A stretch of DNA of 29,345 nt from contig DATNBR010000028.1 of assembly GCA_035571875.1 (NCBI GenBank), positions 1-29,345 on the forward strand, given 5' to 3'. Of this stretch, positions 8,435-15,926 are shown one piece after another. The translations under genes and the position numbers were made by a program. Every line of letters begins with the position of its first letter. Within the stretch, counting starts at the first letter, position 1. This DNA comes from Parafrigoribacterium_A sp035571875 (GTDB lineage: Bacteria > Actinomycetota > Actinomycetes > Actinomycetales > Microbacteriaceae). The notes beneath the pieces are model-generated. The model had not been told where the DNA came from. It was given only the letters and a program-made list of their open reading frames with translations, and searched no databases.

Positions 8435-9344
8435 GGTAACGGCACCGTACGACGGAGTGATGTTCTTTCCCGTCACCCCCTTCGATGATCGCGATCGAGT
8501 GGCGGTCGATCTGCTCGATGAGCACATCGGCGGAAGGCTCGAGCACGGGCCCGCCGCGGTGTTCGCGGCCTGCGGCACGGGGGAGTATCACGCGCTGTCC
8601 GTCGCGGAGTACCGGGTGGTCGTGGAGCGCGCGGTCGCGGTCACGCAGGGGCGGGTTCCCGTCTTCGGAGGCACCGGCGGACCACTTGGCCACGCCCGCG
8701 AGATTGCTCGCGCGGCCGAGGAGAGCGGCGTCGATGCGCTGCTCGTGATGCCGCCGTACCTCGTCGCTGCGCCGCAGTCCGGGCTGATCGCCTACGTCGA
8801 GGCGATCGCGGCCGCCACCGCGCTCCCGCTCGTGATCTACCACCGCGGGGCGGCATCCTTCACCGCAGACTCGATCACGCGACTGCTCGAGAGCCCCCGG
8901 GTCATCGGCATCAAGGATGGCGTGGGCGACGTCGCCCTGGCGCAGGAGTTCGTGCTGCTGGCCCAGAAGGCGGGGCGAAGCGACATCCTGTTCTTCAACG
9001 GCCTGCTCACCGCGGAGCTCAGCCAGGCCGCGTATCGGGCCGTCGGCGTTCCGCTCTATTCTTCCGCGACCTTTGCGATGGCGCCGGAGATCGCGAACGC
9101 CTTCTACCGTGCCTACCGCGATCACGATGAGGCTCTGCAGCGCATCTTCCTCGACGAGTTCTATGCGCCGCTCGTGCACCTGCGCGACGAGGTGCCCGGG
9201 TTCGCGGTCGCGCTCATCAAGGCCGGGTTGCGCCTCGCAGGTCTGCCCGTGGGGTCGGTGCGCGCGCCGCTTCGCGACCCGAACGCCGCGCAGGAGGAGC
9301 GCCTCGCCGCGATCCTCGCGCGCGGCCACGAGCTCGCCGGATGA
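8427..9344 (+). CDS. Dihydrodipicolinate-synthase-superfamily lyase, probable 5-dehydro-4-deoxyglucarate dehydratase (KdgD-like)
   Basis: This 305-residue class I aldolase-fold enzyme starts at a GTG overlapping the previous gene by 8 bp. The Schiff-base lysine is K163 in IGIKDGVGD, with Tyr138 in VIYHRG and the ligand-binding GTGE at 50-53. FFPVTPF at 13-19, the ACGTGEYHALS block and YSSATFAMAP near 210 resemble 5-dehydro-4-deoxyglucarate dehydratases, which convert that acid to 2-oxoglutarate semialdehyde with loss of water and CO2, more than lysine-pathway DapA. The adjacent enolase-superfamily gene is the kind of enzyme that makes such a substrate. A related 2-keto-3-deoxy acid aldolase activity cannot be excluded. 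No 2-oxoglutarate-semialdehyde dehydrogenase is in the window. Confidence 0.82.
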   Translation: MAEVTAPYDGVMFFPVTPFDDRDRVAVDLLDEHIGGRLEHGPAAVFAACGTGEYHALSVAEYRVVVERAVAVTQGRVPVFGGTGGPLGHAREIARAAEESGVDALLVMPPYLVAAPQSGLIAYVEAIAAATALPLVIYHRGAASFTADSITRLLESPRVIGIKDGVGDVALAQEFVLLAQKAGRSDILFFNGLLTAELSQAAYRAVGVPLYSSATFAMAPEIANAFYRAYRDHDEALQRIFLDEFYAPLVHLRDEVPGFAVALIKAGLRLAGLPVGSVRAPLRDPNAAQEERLAAILARGHELAG

Positions 9345-10408
9345 CGCAGCGCACGATCGCCGGGCTCGAGACCCGGCTCATCACCATCCCGTTGTCGAGG
9401 CCGTGGGCGGCGGATGTCCGCGAGATCTCCACGGTCGAGGTCACCATCACGACGGACGACGGCGCTCGCGGCATCGGCTTCTCCTGGACGCCCTCGATCG
9501 GCGCACGGGCCGTGCAAGCCCTGCTCGACCACGACATCCGCTCGTTCGTCACGGGCCTACCCGCAGATCCCGGCAGCTGGCAGCGGGTCTGGGAACACCT
9601 GCATGAGGCGGGCGGCGGCGGCATCTCGACCATCGCGCTCGCCGGGCTCGACCTGGCCCTCTGGGACCTTCGCGCCCGCAGCGAGCGGAAGCCCCTCGTC
9701 GAGCTGCTCGGTCGCAGGCACGAGTCACAGCCTGCCTACGGCAGTGGTGTGAATCTGCACTATTCGGATGACGACCTGGCCGAGCAGGTGCGTCGCTGGA
9801 TCGCATCCGGCTTCGACGCCGTGAAGATCAAGATCGGCCGACCGGATCTGCGGGACGACCTGCGCCGGGTGGCACTCGTGCGCGAGCTGCTGGGCAGCGA
9901 GCGAGCACTCATGGTCGACGCGAACCAGCGTTGGGACCTGGAGCGGGCATCCGTCGCGGCCGAGGCTCTCGAGCCGTTCGACATCGCCTGGCTCGAGGAG
10001 CCGCTGCGCGCCGACGACACCGTCGGCTACGTCGAGCTGCGGCGCCGTACGAGCATTCCGCTCGCGCTCGGCGAGAACGCCCACACTGTCTATCGGTTCC
10101 GCGACCTCATCGACGCGGGCGCGTGCGATGTGGTGCAGCCGAACATCGTGCGCGTGGGCGGCATCACGCCGTTCCTCGAGATCGTGGAGCTCGCTCGCGA
10201 CCGGGGAATGACGCTCGCGCCGCACCTGCTGCCGGAGCTGTCGGCATCCGTGGCGCTCGCGCTGCCCGAGACGACCTGGGTCGAGGATGTCGAGGATGCG
10301 CGCTTCGAGCAGCTGGGCGTGCTCGCGCGGCCGAGCGGACTGCGCATCGAGCGCGGCCGGGCGACGATCGCCGACGCACCCGTCGGGATCGGCGTCGAGT
10401 TCGCCTAG
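9341..10408 (+). CDS. Mandelate racemase/muconate lactonizing enzyme family sugar-acid dehydratase
   Basis: This is a 355-residue enolase-superfamily enzyme and the last gene of the operon; its ATG overlaps the previous stop (ATGA). All catalytic landmarks of the mandelate-racemase subgroup are visible. They are the K-x-K pair (K162, K164 in VKIKIG), the metal ligands D193 (VDANQRW), E219 (WLEEP) and E245 (LGENAH), D263 in the CDVVQPN strand, and H295 in LAPH, the general acid/base of acid-sugar dehydratases. These enzymes remove water from aldonic or aldaric acids such as glucarate, galactarate, rhamnonate or galactonate. Coupled with the KdgD-like enzyme just upstream, an aldarate dehydratase is the best guess. 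The exact acid cannot be told from the motifs alone. Confidence 0.88.
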   Translation: MTQRTIAGLETRLITIPLSRPWAADVREISTVEVTITTDDGARGIGFSWTPSIGARAVQALLDHDIRSFVTGLPADPGSWQRVWEHLHEAGGGGISTIALAGLDLALWDLRARSERKPLVELLGRRHESQPAYGSGVNLHYSDDDLAEQVRRWIASGFDAVKIKIGRPDLRDDLRRVALVRELLGSERALMVDANQRWDLERASVAAEALEPFDIAWLEEPLRADDTVGYVELRRRTSIPLALGENAHTVYRFRDLIDAGACDVVQPNIVRVGGITPFLEIVELARDRGMTLAPHLLPELSASVALALPETTWVEDVEDARFEQLGVLARPSGLRIERGRATIADAPVGIGVEFA

Positions 10409-10415
10409 CGACCAA

Positions 10416-10567
10416 GCGGGTTGAGTAGACCGCCCGCGGCCGTATCGAAACCGGGGCGTGGCTGGGTTTCGATACGCTCGTTCCTCGCTACTCAACCCGC
10501 GTGGGTGGGTTGAGTAGGCCGCCCGCGGCCGTATCGAAACCTCGACGTGCTTCGCTACTCAACCCGC
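10416..10567. repeat. Intergenic palindromic repeats, cluster A (three full copies and one partial)
   Basis: Units of the form GGGTTGAGTAG-core-GTATCGAAACC fill the gap between two convergent genes. Full copies lie at 10416-10452 (+), 10465-10500 (inverted) and 10507-10541 (+), and a 3' remnant of an inverted copy at about 10550-10567. Cores are either GCCGCCCGCGGCC-like or CGAGGAACGAGC-like. Neighbouring opposite copies can pair over long arms and could act as a bidirectional terminator. Confidence 0.85.
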
Positions 10568-10570
10568 ATG

Positions 10571-12448
10571 TCACAGCGCCGGGGCGACACTCGCGATGCT
10601 CGACAGCGGCAGCGTGCGCTCGATGGCCGACTTGCGATCCCGTGCCCGCAGCCTGCCGCCGCCCAGACTCGTCGGTTCGAGCTGGTAGTCGATGTCGGTG
10701 CCGTTGGGCATGGTGATGGTCACGGTGAGCACCGCCTTCGCGCGGATGGCCACCTCGAGCTGGCGCACGAGCCAGGCCTGATCGTTCTCCTCGTCGCCCG
10801 ATTCGCCGAGCCGCAGTCGCTCGATGAGCGCATCCACGGGGTCGGGCGCCGCCACGACCGCAGACCGCGTCGAGTGCCTGCGCCGCAGCGAGATGATCGC
10901 CCCGACGGCATCTTCTGCCGCCACTGGGTACCGCGCCTCGCTCACGGCCCAGAACAGCACGTCGAGATCACAGCGGGCGAGGATGCGGGTGCTCGACACC
11001 CGCTGCAGACCGAGCGCCGCCAACGACTGGTCGACCGCGATCGCAGAAACCAGGTCGGGGTCATCCGATCGCAGGTAACTGTGCGCGGCGGGGTGCGCCA
11101 GGTCGACGTCGCGAAGCTCGCCGGCACGAACCAGCCCGTAGCGTTGCGCGGTCTCGGCGATGAGGTAGTCGAGCGGCTGCGGGATGCCGGTGAGGGAGAT
11201 TCCGCCGAGAAACGCGAGCAGCGATTCGGCGCTTTCGCCCGCGGCCATCGCCCGGTTGAGGCTCGACGCGGAGACGCGATAGGTGGATGCCAGCGAGCGG
11301 TTCTCCACGTCGGCGAGCGACCGCAGGCGCGCATCCACCTCGGGTGTCAGCGGGCCGGGAGCCACAACGGAGAGGTCGTGCTGCAGGTACACCTGCTCAA
11401 CCTCGGGCGGCAGGAGGGCCGCCATGCTCTTCTCGGCCGCATCCGTCTTGCCCGCCAGCAGCAGCGAGCCTGGGCTGCTCGGAGCGTTGTTCGCCGTGAT
11501 CCCGAGCAACTCGGCGTGCACGGTTCCCGCGCTGACCCGCTCGTCCATCCAGTCGCCGCCGGCCGGGTACAGCCAGTCGATGTAGCCACGCAGGCCCGAA
11601 CCCCACAGCGAGCGGGTGCGTTCGCTCAGCAGGTGACGGATGTCGCCGGGCAGTGCGTCGAGCCAGGCCGCGCTGAGCAGCACCCAGCGCGTGCTCGACG
11701 GCCGCAGCAGCCAGGATGCGCCGGCCTCGGTCAGCATCCAGGTGTTGCCCTCACGAGCAACGAGCGCCGCTCGGTCGGCGACGGCGAGGTGCACGGGCAC
11801 GGCGTCGAGGTCGACCGACATGGCGCTCGCGAGCCGCTTGCTGTCGGGCAGCGCGAGGCCGCCTCGCGAGAGCTCACGCGCAGGCTCGTGTTCGAGCTCG
11901 GTGAGCAGTTCGGTGATCGCCGTCGTCGCGGCGAAGGCGCGGTCGGCGGCGAGTCGGTCGACGAAGCGGCGATCCGTGTCGGGCACCGAGCCGAGGCTCG
12001 CGGGCTGCGGGGCGGATGCCAACTCGGCTTCGCCGGGCAGCCCGAGGCTCGGCCACGCGGCGAGCTTCTCTCGCACGCTGTCGTACACGCTGATGGAGTC
12101 ATCGTCTACCGCGGCGAGCAAGAGTTCCGCGCACTCGGCGGCCCGTGCGGCGACGGACTCTGGGCTCGCGTCGGGTGCACCGAGCGCGCGCAGGCGGCTC
12201 GCAACATCCGCGGTGCTGGGCACTGTGCCCTCGACCGTGAGCGCTCCGGCGGCAGCGAGCATGGCGAGGGCCGGGCGTTCGAGGCGGGTGAGCGTGTGCT
12301 GCACCGAGGCGTCGGCGAGGAAGGCCTCGGCGAGGTCGAAGAAGTCCTTGATGCCGCCGGCGTTGAATCCGCGCACGCGCACGGACTCGGCGAGGTCTCT
12401 GTCGCTCATGCCGCGCAGGCGGCTCGCGAGTGCGAGCACGCTGCTCAT
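10571..12448 (-). CDS. Helicase-associated domain protein (XPB/Ssl2-like C-terminal domain, Helicase_C_3)
   Basis: This is a 625-residue actinobacterial protein with no helicase motor of its own. The N-terminal third (LASRLRGMSDRDLAESVRVR onward) is helical. The block around residues 345-430 (VYLQHDLSVVAPGPLTPEV, then LLAFLGGISLTGIPQPLDYL) is the conserved domain seen at the C-terminus of XPB-like helicases and in stand-alone proteins that usually neighbour an XPB-type DNA repair helicase gene. That helicase gene is not present here. The C-terminal 90 residues (LTVTITMPNGTDIDYQLEP) resemble a small beta-rich WYL-like element. The start at 12448 gives a complete domain. A 60-bp gap separates it from the co-directional small membrane protein gene, so they may share a transcript. 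Role in DNA repair is only inferred. Confidence 0.82.
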   Translation of the reverse strand: MSSVLALASRLRGMSDRDLAESVRVRGFNAGGIKDFFDLAEAFLADASVQHTLTRLERPALAMLAAAGALTVEGTVPSTADVASRLRALGAPDASPESVAARAAECAELLLAAVDDDSISVYDSVREKLAAWPSLGLPGEAELASAPQPASLGSVPDTDRRFVDRLAADRAFAATTAITELLTELEHEPARELSRGGLALPDSKRLASAMSVDLDAVPVHLAVADRAALVAREGNTWMLTEAGASWLLRPSSTRWVLLSAAWLDALPGDIRHLLSERTRSLWGSGLRGYIDWLYPAGGDWMDERVSAGTVHAELLGITANNAPSSPGSLLLAGKTDAAEKSMAALLPPEVEQVYLQHDLSVVAPGPLTPEVDARLRSLADVENRSLASTYRVSASSLNRAMAAGESAESLLAFLGGISLTGIPQPLDYLIAETAQRYGLVRAGELRDVDLAHPAAHSYLRSDDPDLVSAIAVDQSLAALGLQRVSSTRILARCDLDVLFWAVSEARYPVAAEDAVGAIISLRRRHSTRSAVVAAPDPVDALIERLRLGESGDEENDQAWLVRQLEVAIRAKAVLTVTITMPNGTDIDYQLEPTSLGGGRLRARDRKSAIERTLPLSSIASVAPAL

Positions 12449-12508
12449 TGCCGTGTTCCCGCCGCGACCGGGGTGCGTCCCGCCAGCGGTCCGCCGCCGT
12501 GGGGCGTT

Positions 12509-12787
12509 CTACCTCTTGACGTTCGCATTCGCGGCCTCACGACCGCGGCGCCGGGCTCCGAGCACGAGCAGAACGATGATGAGCAGAAAGCCGATGGGAA
12601 GCCCGATGAGCGGCGCGTAGGCGACAGCCGGCCAGATGCCCTGAGCGAAATCGGGGCCGGTCATTCCGTTGAAAGTGCCGACGATCACGGCGAAGAACGC
12701 CACGATCGACAGCCCGACGATCGCAACGATCATGTAAGCGATGACGCGTTCGTTACGATGGATGGTTGCTGGGGTCTCTTGTGCCAC
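12509..12787 (-). CDS. Small two-helix membrane protein
   Basis: This 92-residue protein has two clear membrane segments: about residues 16-38 (AYMIVAIVGLSIVAFFAVIV) and 52-77 (AVAYAPLIGLPIGFLLIIVL). The C-terminus is positively charged (GARRRGREAANANVKR), placing it in the cytoplasm. I recognise it only as a conserved hypothetical of Microbacteriaceae, where some annotations call it a multidrug ABC transporter ATPase, a name the sequence does not support. It is divergent from the cold-shock gene, with an inverted repeat (12794-12824) between them. It may share a transcript with the helicase-associated gene downstream. Confidence 0.75.
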   Translation of the reverse strand: MAQETPATIHRNERVIAYMIVAIVGLSIVAFFAVIVGTFNGMTGPDFAQGIWPAVAYAPLIGLPIGFLLIIVLLVLGARRRGREAANANVKR

Positions 12788-12793
12788 AGTCTC

Positions 12794-12824
12794 AAGGATA
12801 CGGGCAGGCGATGGCCGTATCCTT
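12794..12824. promoter_or_regulatory. 10-bp-arm inverted repeat between divergent genes
   Basis: AAGGATACGG (12794-12803) and CCGTATCCTT (12815-12824) form a perfect palindrome around 11 bp. It lies in the short region between the start of the leftward membrane-protein gene and the rightward cold-shock gene. It could be an operator controlling both, or a hairpin in the cold-shock mRNA leader. No T-run follows, so a terminator is unlikely. Confidence 0.55.
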
Positions 12825-12870
12825 ATTGTTTAGGCCCGCGTGCTGTTCAAGCCACCGAGAGGAACGTGCC

Positions 12871-13254
12871 ATGCCCACCGGCAAGGTCAAATTTTACGAC
12901 GACGAGAAGGGCTTCGGCTTCATCAGTTCAGATGACGGCCAGGAGGTCTTCCTGCACGCCTCGGCGCTGCCATCCGGAGTCACCGCTGTGAAGGCGGGCA
13001 CCAAGCTCGAGTTCGGCATCGCCGACGGCAAGCGCGGTGCACAGGCTCTGTCGGTGCGCGTGCTCGATGCGCCGCCGAGCCTGGTGAAGATGAGCCGCAA
13101 GCCGGCCGACGACATGGCGATCATTATCGAAGACCTCGTGAAGCTGCTCGATGGAGTCGGCTCCAACCTCAAGCGCGGTCGCTACCCCGAGGGCAGCCAC
13201 AGCAAGACGATTGCGGCGATGCTGCGCAAGGTCGCGGACGAGCTGGATGCCTGA
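12871..13254 (+). CDS. Cold-shock domain protein with C-terminal extension
   Basis: This 127-residue protein starts at the ATG at 12871 with GAGAGGAA upstream. Residues 1-66 are a cold-shock domain with RNP1 (KGFGFI, residues 13-18) and RNP2 (VFLHAS), so it binds single-stranded RNA or DNA as a chaperone. Unlike the usual 66-70-residue Csp, it carries about 60 more helical residues (PPSLVKMSRKPADDMAIIIE onward), a form common in actinobacteria. Its stop overlaps the DUF3027 gene start by 8 bp, so the two are co-translated. Confidence 0.92.
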   Translation: MPTGKVKFYDDEKGFGFISSDDGQEVFLHASALPSGVTAVKAGTKLEFGIADGKRGAQALSVRVLDAPPSLVKMSRKPADDMAIIIEDLVKLLDGVGSNLKRGRYPEGSHSKTIAAMLRKVADELDA

Positions 13255-13789
13255 CGCCACCGGTTCTACAGCCACGGCCGCCGACTTCGACCTCGGTCGC
13301 GCCGCGCTGCTCGAGATCACAAGTGCCGAGACCGTCGGTGAGAACGCCGGCTCGGTCGACGAGGGCGAGGGCGTGGTCTCGGTGCACTTCGAGACGACCC
13401 TGGATGGCTACCCCGGTTGGCACTGGACGGTGAGCATCGCGCGCGTGGACGGCGAGCCGCCGTCGGTGCTCGAGACCGAGCTGCTGCCCGGCGAGGGCGC
13501 GCTGCTCGCTCCCGACTGGGTGCCGTGGGTGGATCGGCTCGCCGACTACCGCGCCGCCCAGGATGCCGCTGGCGTCGACGGTGGCGAGTCCGAGGAGGAG
13601 CCGGATGTCGAGGACGACGATGAAGACGACGACGAGCTCGACAACGGGCTGCTGCACGGCGGCGACCTCGACGGCGTAGACATCGACGACGCGCTCGAGC
13701 CGGACGACTCGGACGACGATTCGGACGAGGATTCGGACGATTCGGACGATGACGATTCGGACGACGACTCAGACGACGACGAGCGCTAG
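13247..13789 (+). CDS. DUF3027-family protein with poly-acidic tail
   Basis: This is a 180-residue protein of unknown function. I chose the ATG at 13247, inside the end of the cold-shock gene, because earlier in-frame starts only read through that gene in the wrong frame. The conserved region (FDLGRAALLEITSAETVGEN, then GYPGWHWTVSIARVDGE and APDWVPWVDRL) fits DUF3027, an actinobacterial family often found beside this type of cold-shock gene. The last 65 residues are almost entirely Asp, Glu and Ser, in imperfect DDSDD repeats, and must be unfolded and highly negative. Such a tail could mimic nucleic acid or bind basic proteins. Its link with an RNA chaperone gene hints at a role in RNA or ribosome handling, but that is inference. 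Confidence 0.82.
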   Translation: MPDATGSTATAADFDLGRAALLEITSAETVGENAGSVDEGEGVVSVHFETTLDGYPGWHWTVSIARVDGEPPSVLETELLPGEGALLAPDWVPWVDRLADYRAAQDAAGVDGGESEEEPDVEDDDEDDDELDNGLLHGGDLDGVDIDDALEPDDSDDDSDEDSDDSDDDDSDDDSDDDER

Positions 13790-14004
13790 CGGCGTCTTCG
13801 GCTCGTGTAGAGGATTCCGACGAGTCCTAGCGCGAGGCCCGCGGCGCAGGTCCACAACAGCACTCCCGCGCGCGCAGTGAAGGCCAGGAGCGCGACGAGG
13901 GCGACCAGCCACAATGCCGTGCCGACGAGCATGGCCTTGCGGTCATCCGTCTTCACCGGCGCCGGATCGGGTCGTCGCTCGGAGTCCTTCAGCCACAGGC
14001 GCAT
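13786..14004 (-). CDS. DUF2530-family small membrane protein
   Basis: This 72-residue protein faces the DUF3027 gene, and their stop codons overlap on the palindrome CTAG. The motif PVKTDDRKAMLVGTALW followed by two membrane helices (about residues 27-45 and 48-66) and an Arg-rich end (SRRRR) is typical of DUF2530, a small actinobacterial family without known function. Confidence 0.8.
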   Translation of the reverse strand: MRLWLKDSERRPDPAPVKTDDRKAMLVGTALWLVALVALLAFTARAGVLLWTCAAGLALGLVGILYTSRRRR

Positions 14005-14074
14005 GCCCCCACGCTAAACCACGCACGCACCCGGGACGAATGCGCAACCTCTACTGACCTGAAGTTGGCGGCGG

Positions 14075-14080
14075 TAGAAT
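14075..14080 (+). promoter_or_regulatory. Possible -10 element upstream of the three-helix membrane protein gene
   Basis: TAGAAT lies about 60 bp before the ATG at 14140. No convincing -35 box is present at 16-18 bp spacing, so this is a weak assignment based on the -10 match and position only. Confidence 0.3.
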
Positions 14081-14139
14081 CGCCACGAGCAGCATCACCC
14101 GAAGCCGACGCTGAAGTCCGACAGTCGAGGAGCTTTGCC

Positions 14140-14535
14140 ATGACCGGTACGACACCATCCGAGGTCGCTCGTTCCAGGGGCAGCCACTCGCTTCACAACA
14201 CGGCCATCGTGCTGAGTTCGCTCGTCATACCGCTGCCGATTCTGGTGGGCAAACTGGTCGAGGCGATTCTCAAGTCTGTGAATCCCGCGAAGGTCGACGT
14301 GACGCAGGGCCTCGCCTATCTCAGCGAGCAGCTCGGCTGGGGCTTCGGGGCGCTCGGGCTGCTGCTCATCCTGATCGTCGTCGTGTTCGTGATCATCTAC
14401 CGGCGTGAGAAGACTCTGGACGCGCTCAAGCTGCCGCTCGCGATTCTGGCGATTCAGATCGTGGCGGGCGTCGCCATCCTGCTGTTCGGCGGCATCGCGA
14501 CGAACGCGATGAATAACTACGCGAAGGACCACTAG
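14140..14535 (+). CDS. Three-helix integral membrane protein of unknown function
   Basis: This 131-residue protein starts at the ATG at 14140 behind CGAGGAGC. An upstream in-frame start at 14065 would place its first residues over the probable promoter. There are three hydrophobic segments: residues about 20-45 (TAIVLSSLVIPLPILVGKLV), 68-91 (GALGLLLILIVVVFVIIYRR) and 96-122 (LKLPLAILAIQIVAGVAILL). A short basic loop lies between the second and third. I do not recognise a domain. It is followed by a repeat cluster and the convergent serC gene. Confidence 0.72.
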   Translation: MTGTTPSEVARSRGSHSLHNTAIVLSSLVIPLPILVGKLVEAILKSVNPAKVDVTQGLAYLSEQLGWGFGALGLLLILIVVVFVIIYRREKTLDALKLPLAILAIQIVAGVAILLFGGIATNAMNNYAKDH

Positions 14536-14545
14536 GCGCCACCAC

Positions 14546-14678
14546 GCGGGTTGAGTAGCGAGGAACGAGCGTATCGAAACCCGATGACGTCCGTGGTTTC
14601 GATACGGCCGCGGGCGGCCTACTCAACCCGCGTGTGTGGTGTGCGGGTTGAGTAGCGAGGAACGAGCGTGTCGAAACC
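14546..14678. repeat. Intergenic palindromic repeats, cluster B (three copies)
   Basis: Copies lie at 14546-14581 (+, CGAGGAACGAGC core), 14595-14631 (inverted, GCCGCGGGCGGCC core) and 14643-14678 (+, CGAGGAACGAGC core with GTGTCG in place of GTATCG). They fill the gap between two converging genes, like cluster A, with the same alternation of direction. Confidence 0.85.
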
Positions 14679-14687
14679 AGGGACGCC

Positions 14688-15800
14688 CTAGAGGTTGCCG
14701 ACCACGTACTCGATCGACGCGATCAGCTGCCGCACATCCGCGGGGTCGATCGCGGTGAAGGTGGCGACGCGCAGCTGGTTGCGGCCGAGCTTGCGGTATG
14801 GCTCGGTGTCGACGATGCCGTTGGCGCGCAGCGTCTTCGCGATCGCCGCGGCATCAACGGCGTCGTCGAAGTCGATGGTCACGACCACCTGGGAGCGGTG
14901 GTCGGGGTTCGCGACGAACGGGGTCGCGTAGTCCACCGCATCCGCCCATTCATACAGAGCGGATGACGACTCCTTGGTGCGCGCGTCGGCCCAGGCCAGG
15001 CCGCCGTTGCCATTGATCCACTGCACCTGGTTCTCGAGCAGCAGCAGCGTCGACAGGGCGGGAGTGTTGAGCGTCTGGTTGAGCCGCGAGTTGCTGATCG
15101 CGTTGGTGAGCGAGAGGAACTCGGGGATGTAGCGGTCGGTGGCGGCGATGCGCTCCGCGCGCTCGAGCGCGGCGGGGGAGAAGAGCGCGAACCAGAGCCC
15201 GCCATCGGATGCGAAGTTCTTCTGCGGTGCGAAGTAGTAGACGTCGGCCTGCGATGCGTCGAAGTCGACACCGCCGGCGGCGCTCGTCGCGTCGATGACG
15301 GTGAGCGCGCCCTCGTCGCCGTGCACCCGGGTGACCGGTGACATGACGCCGGTTGACGTCTCATTGTGCGGCCAGGCGTACACGTCGACTCCGGCGAGCG
15401 GCTCTGGTTCGCTGCGTGAGCCGGCATCCGCCTTGATCACGCTCGGAACCTTGAGCCACGGGGCGCCAGCGGCGGCGGCAAATTTGCTGCTGAACTCGCC
15501 GAAGACGAGGTTCTGACTGCGGCGCTCGATGAGACCGAAGGCTGCGGCGTCCCAGAACGCGGTGGAACCGCCGTTGCCGATGACGACCTCGTAGCCGTCG
15601 GGCAGGCGGAACAGTTCGGCGAGTCCGGCCTGCACGCTCGCGACGAGGTTCTTGACCGGCGCCTGGCGGTGGGAGGTGCCCATGATCGCGGCGCCCGCTC
15701 CGGCGAGGTGGGTCAGCTGTTCCGGGCGCACCTTGGACGGGCCGGCGCCGAATCGTCCGTCGGCGGGCAGGAGTTCAGTGGGAATCGTCAGCTCGGGCAT
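14688..15800 (-). CDS. serC: Phosphoserine aminotransferase (mycobacterial type)
   Basis: This 370-residue PLP enzyme converts 3-phosphohydroxypyruvate and glutamate to phosphoserine in serine biosynthesis. The N-terminal RFGAGPSKVRPEQL, the phosphate-loop block MGTSHRQAPVKNLV and VVIGNGGSTAFWDAA are diagnostic of the actinobacterial SerC group. The PLP lysine is in YYFAPQKNFASDGGLW near residue 195. Length and ends are normal. The gene converges on the membrane protein gene across a repeat cluster and diverges from dtxR. No ribosome site is visible before the ATG, and a TAGAAT box lies 6 bases upstream of it, so the mRNA may be leaderless. Confidence 0.95.
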   Translation of the reverse strand: MPELTIPTELLPADGRFGAGPSKVRPEQLTHLAGAGAAIMGTSHRQAPVKNLVASVQAGLAELFRLPDGYEVVIGNGGSTAFWDAAAFGLIERRSQNLVFGEFSSKFAAAAGAPWLKVPSVIKADAGSRSEPEPLAGVDVYAWPHNETSTGVMSPVTRVHGDEGALTVIDATSAAGGVDFDASQADVYYFAPQKNFASDGGLWFALFSPAALERAERIAATDRYIPEFLSLTNAISNSRLNQTLNTPALSTLLLLENQVQWINGNGGLAWADARTKESSSALYEWADAVDYATPFVANPDHRSQVVVTIDFDDAVDAAAIAKTLRANGIVDTEPYRKLGRNQLRVATFTAIDPADVRQLIASIEYVVGNL

Positions 15801-15806
15801 GCAGCA

Positions 15807-15812
15807 ATTCTA
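15807..15812 (-). promoter_or_regulatory. Likely -10 box giving a leaderless serC mRNA
   Basis: On the minus strand TAGAAT is followed by 6 bases and then the serC ATG, which places the transcription start at or next to the start codon. No Shine-Dalgarno sequence is present, and no good -35 match is seen. Leaderless mRNAs are common in actinobacteria. Confidence 0.45.
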
Positions 15813-15868
15813 GGGGCGGGGTTTCGCGCGTGACGCGGGGTGCGCCTCAGAGCGCCGGGTGCTGCCAC

Positions 15869-15883
15869 AGGTTAGGCTTACCT
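15869..15883. promoter_or_regulatory. DtxR/IdeR-type iron box
   Basis: AGGTTAGGCTTACCT matches all 15 core positions of the DtxR/IdeR consensus (AGGTWAGSCTWACCT). It lies 43 bp upstream of the dtxR ATG and 68 bp from the serC start, in the divergent region. It could mediate iron-dependent autoregulation, and possibly affect serC. Confidence 0.75.
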
Positions 15884-15926
15884 CTTACTGCGTATGGGCT
15901 CGCGCGCGACATCGAAGGAGGCATCA

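Noticed and set aside
10547..12991. Very long plus-strand open frame (814 codons) opposite the helicase-associated gene
   Set aside because: It is the antisense shadow of a well-supported gene, with Arg/Gly/His-rich low-complexity translation and no domain.
14065..14139. Longer N-terminus for the three-helix membrane protein
   Set aside because: It would begin over the likely -10 box, adds a non-hydrophobic stretch without a ribosome site, and the ATG at 14140 has one.
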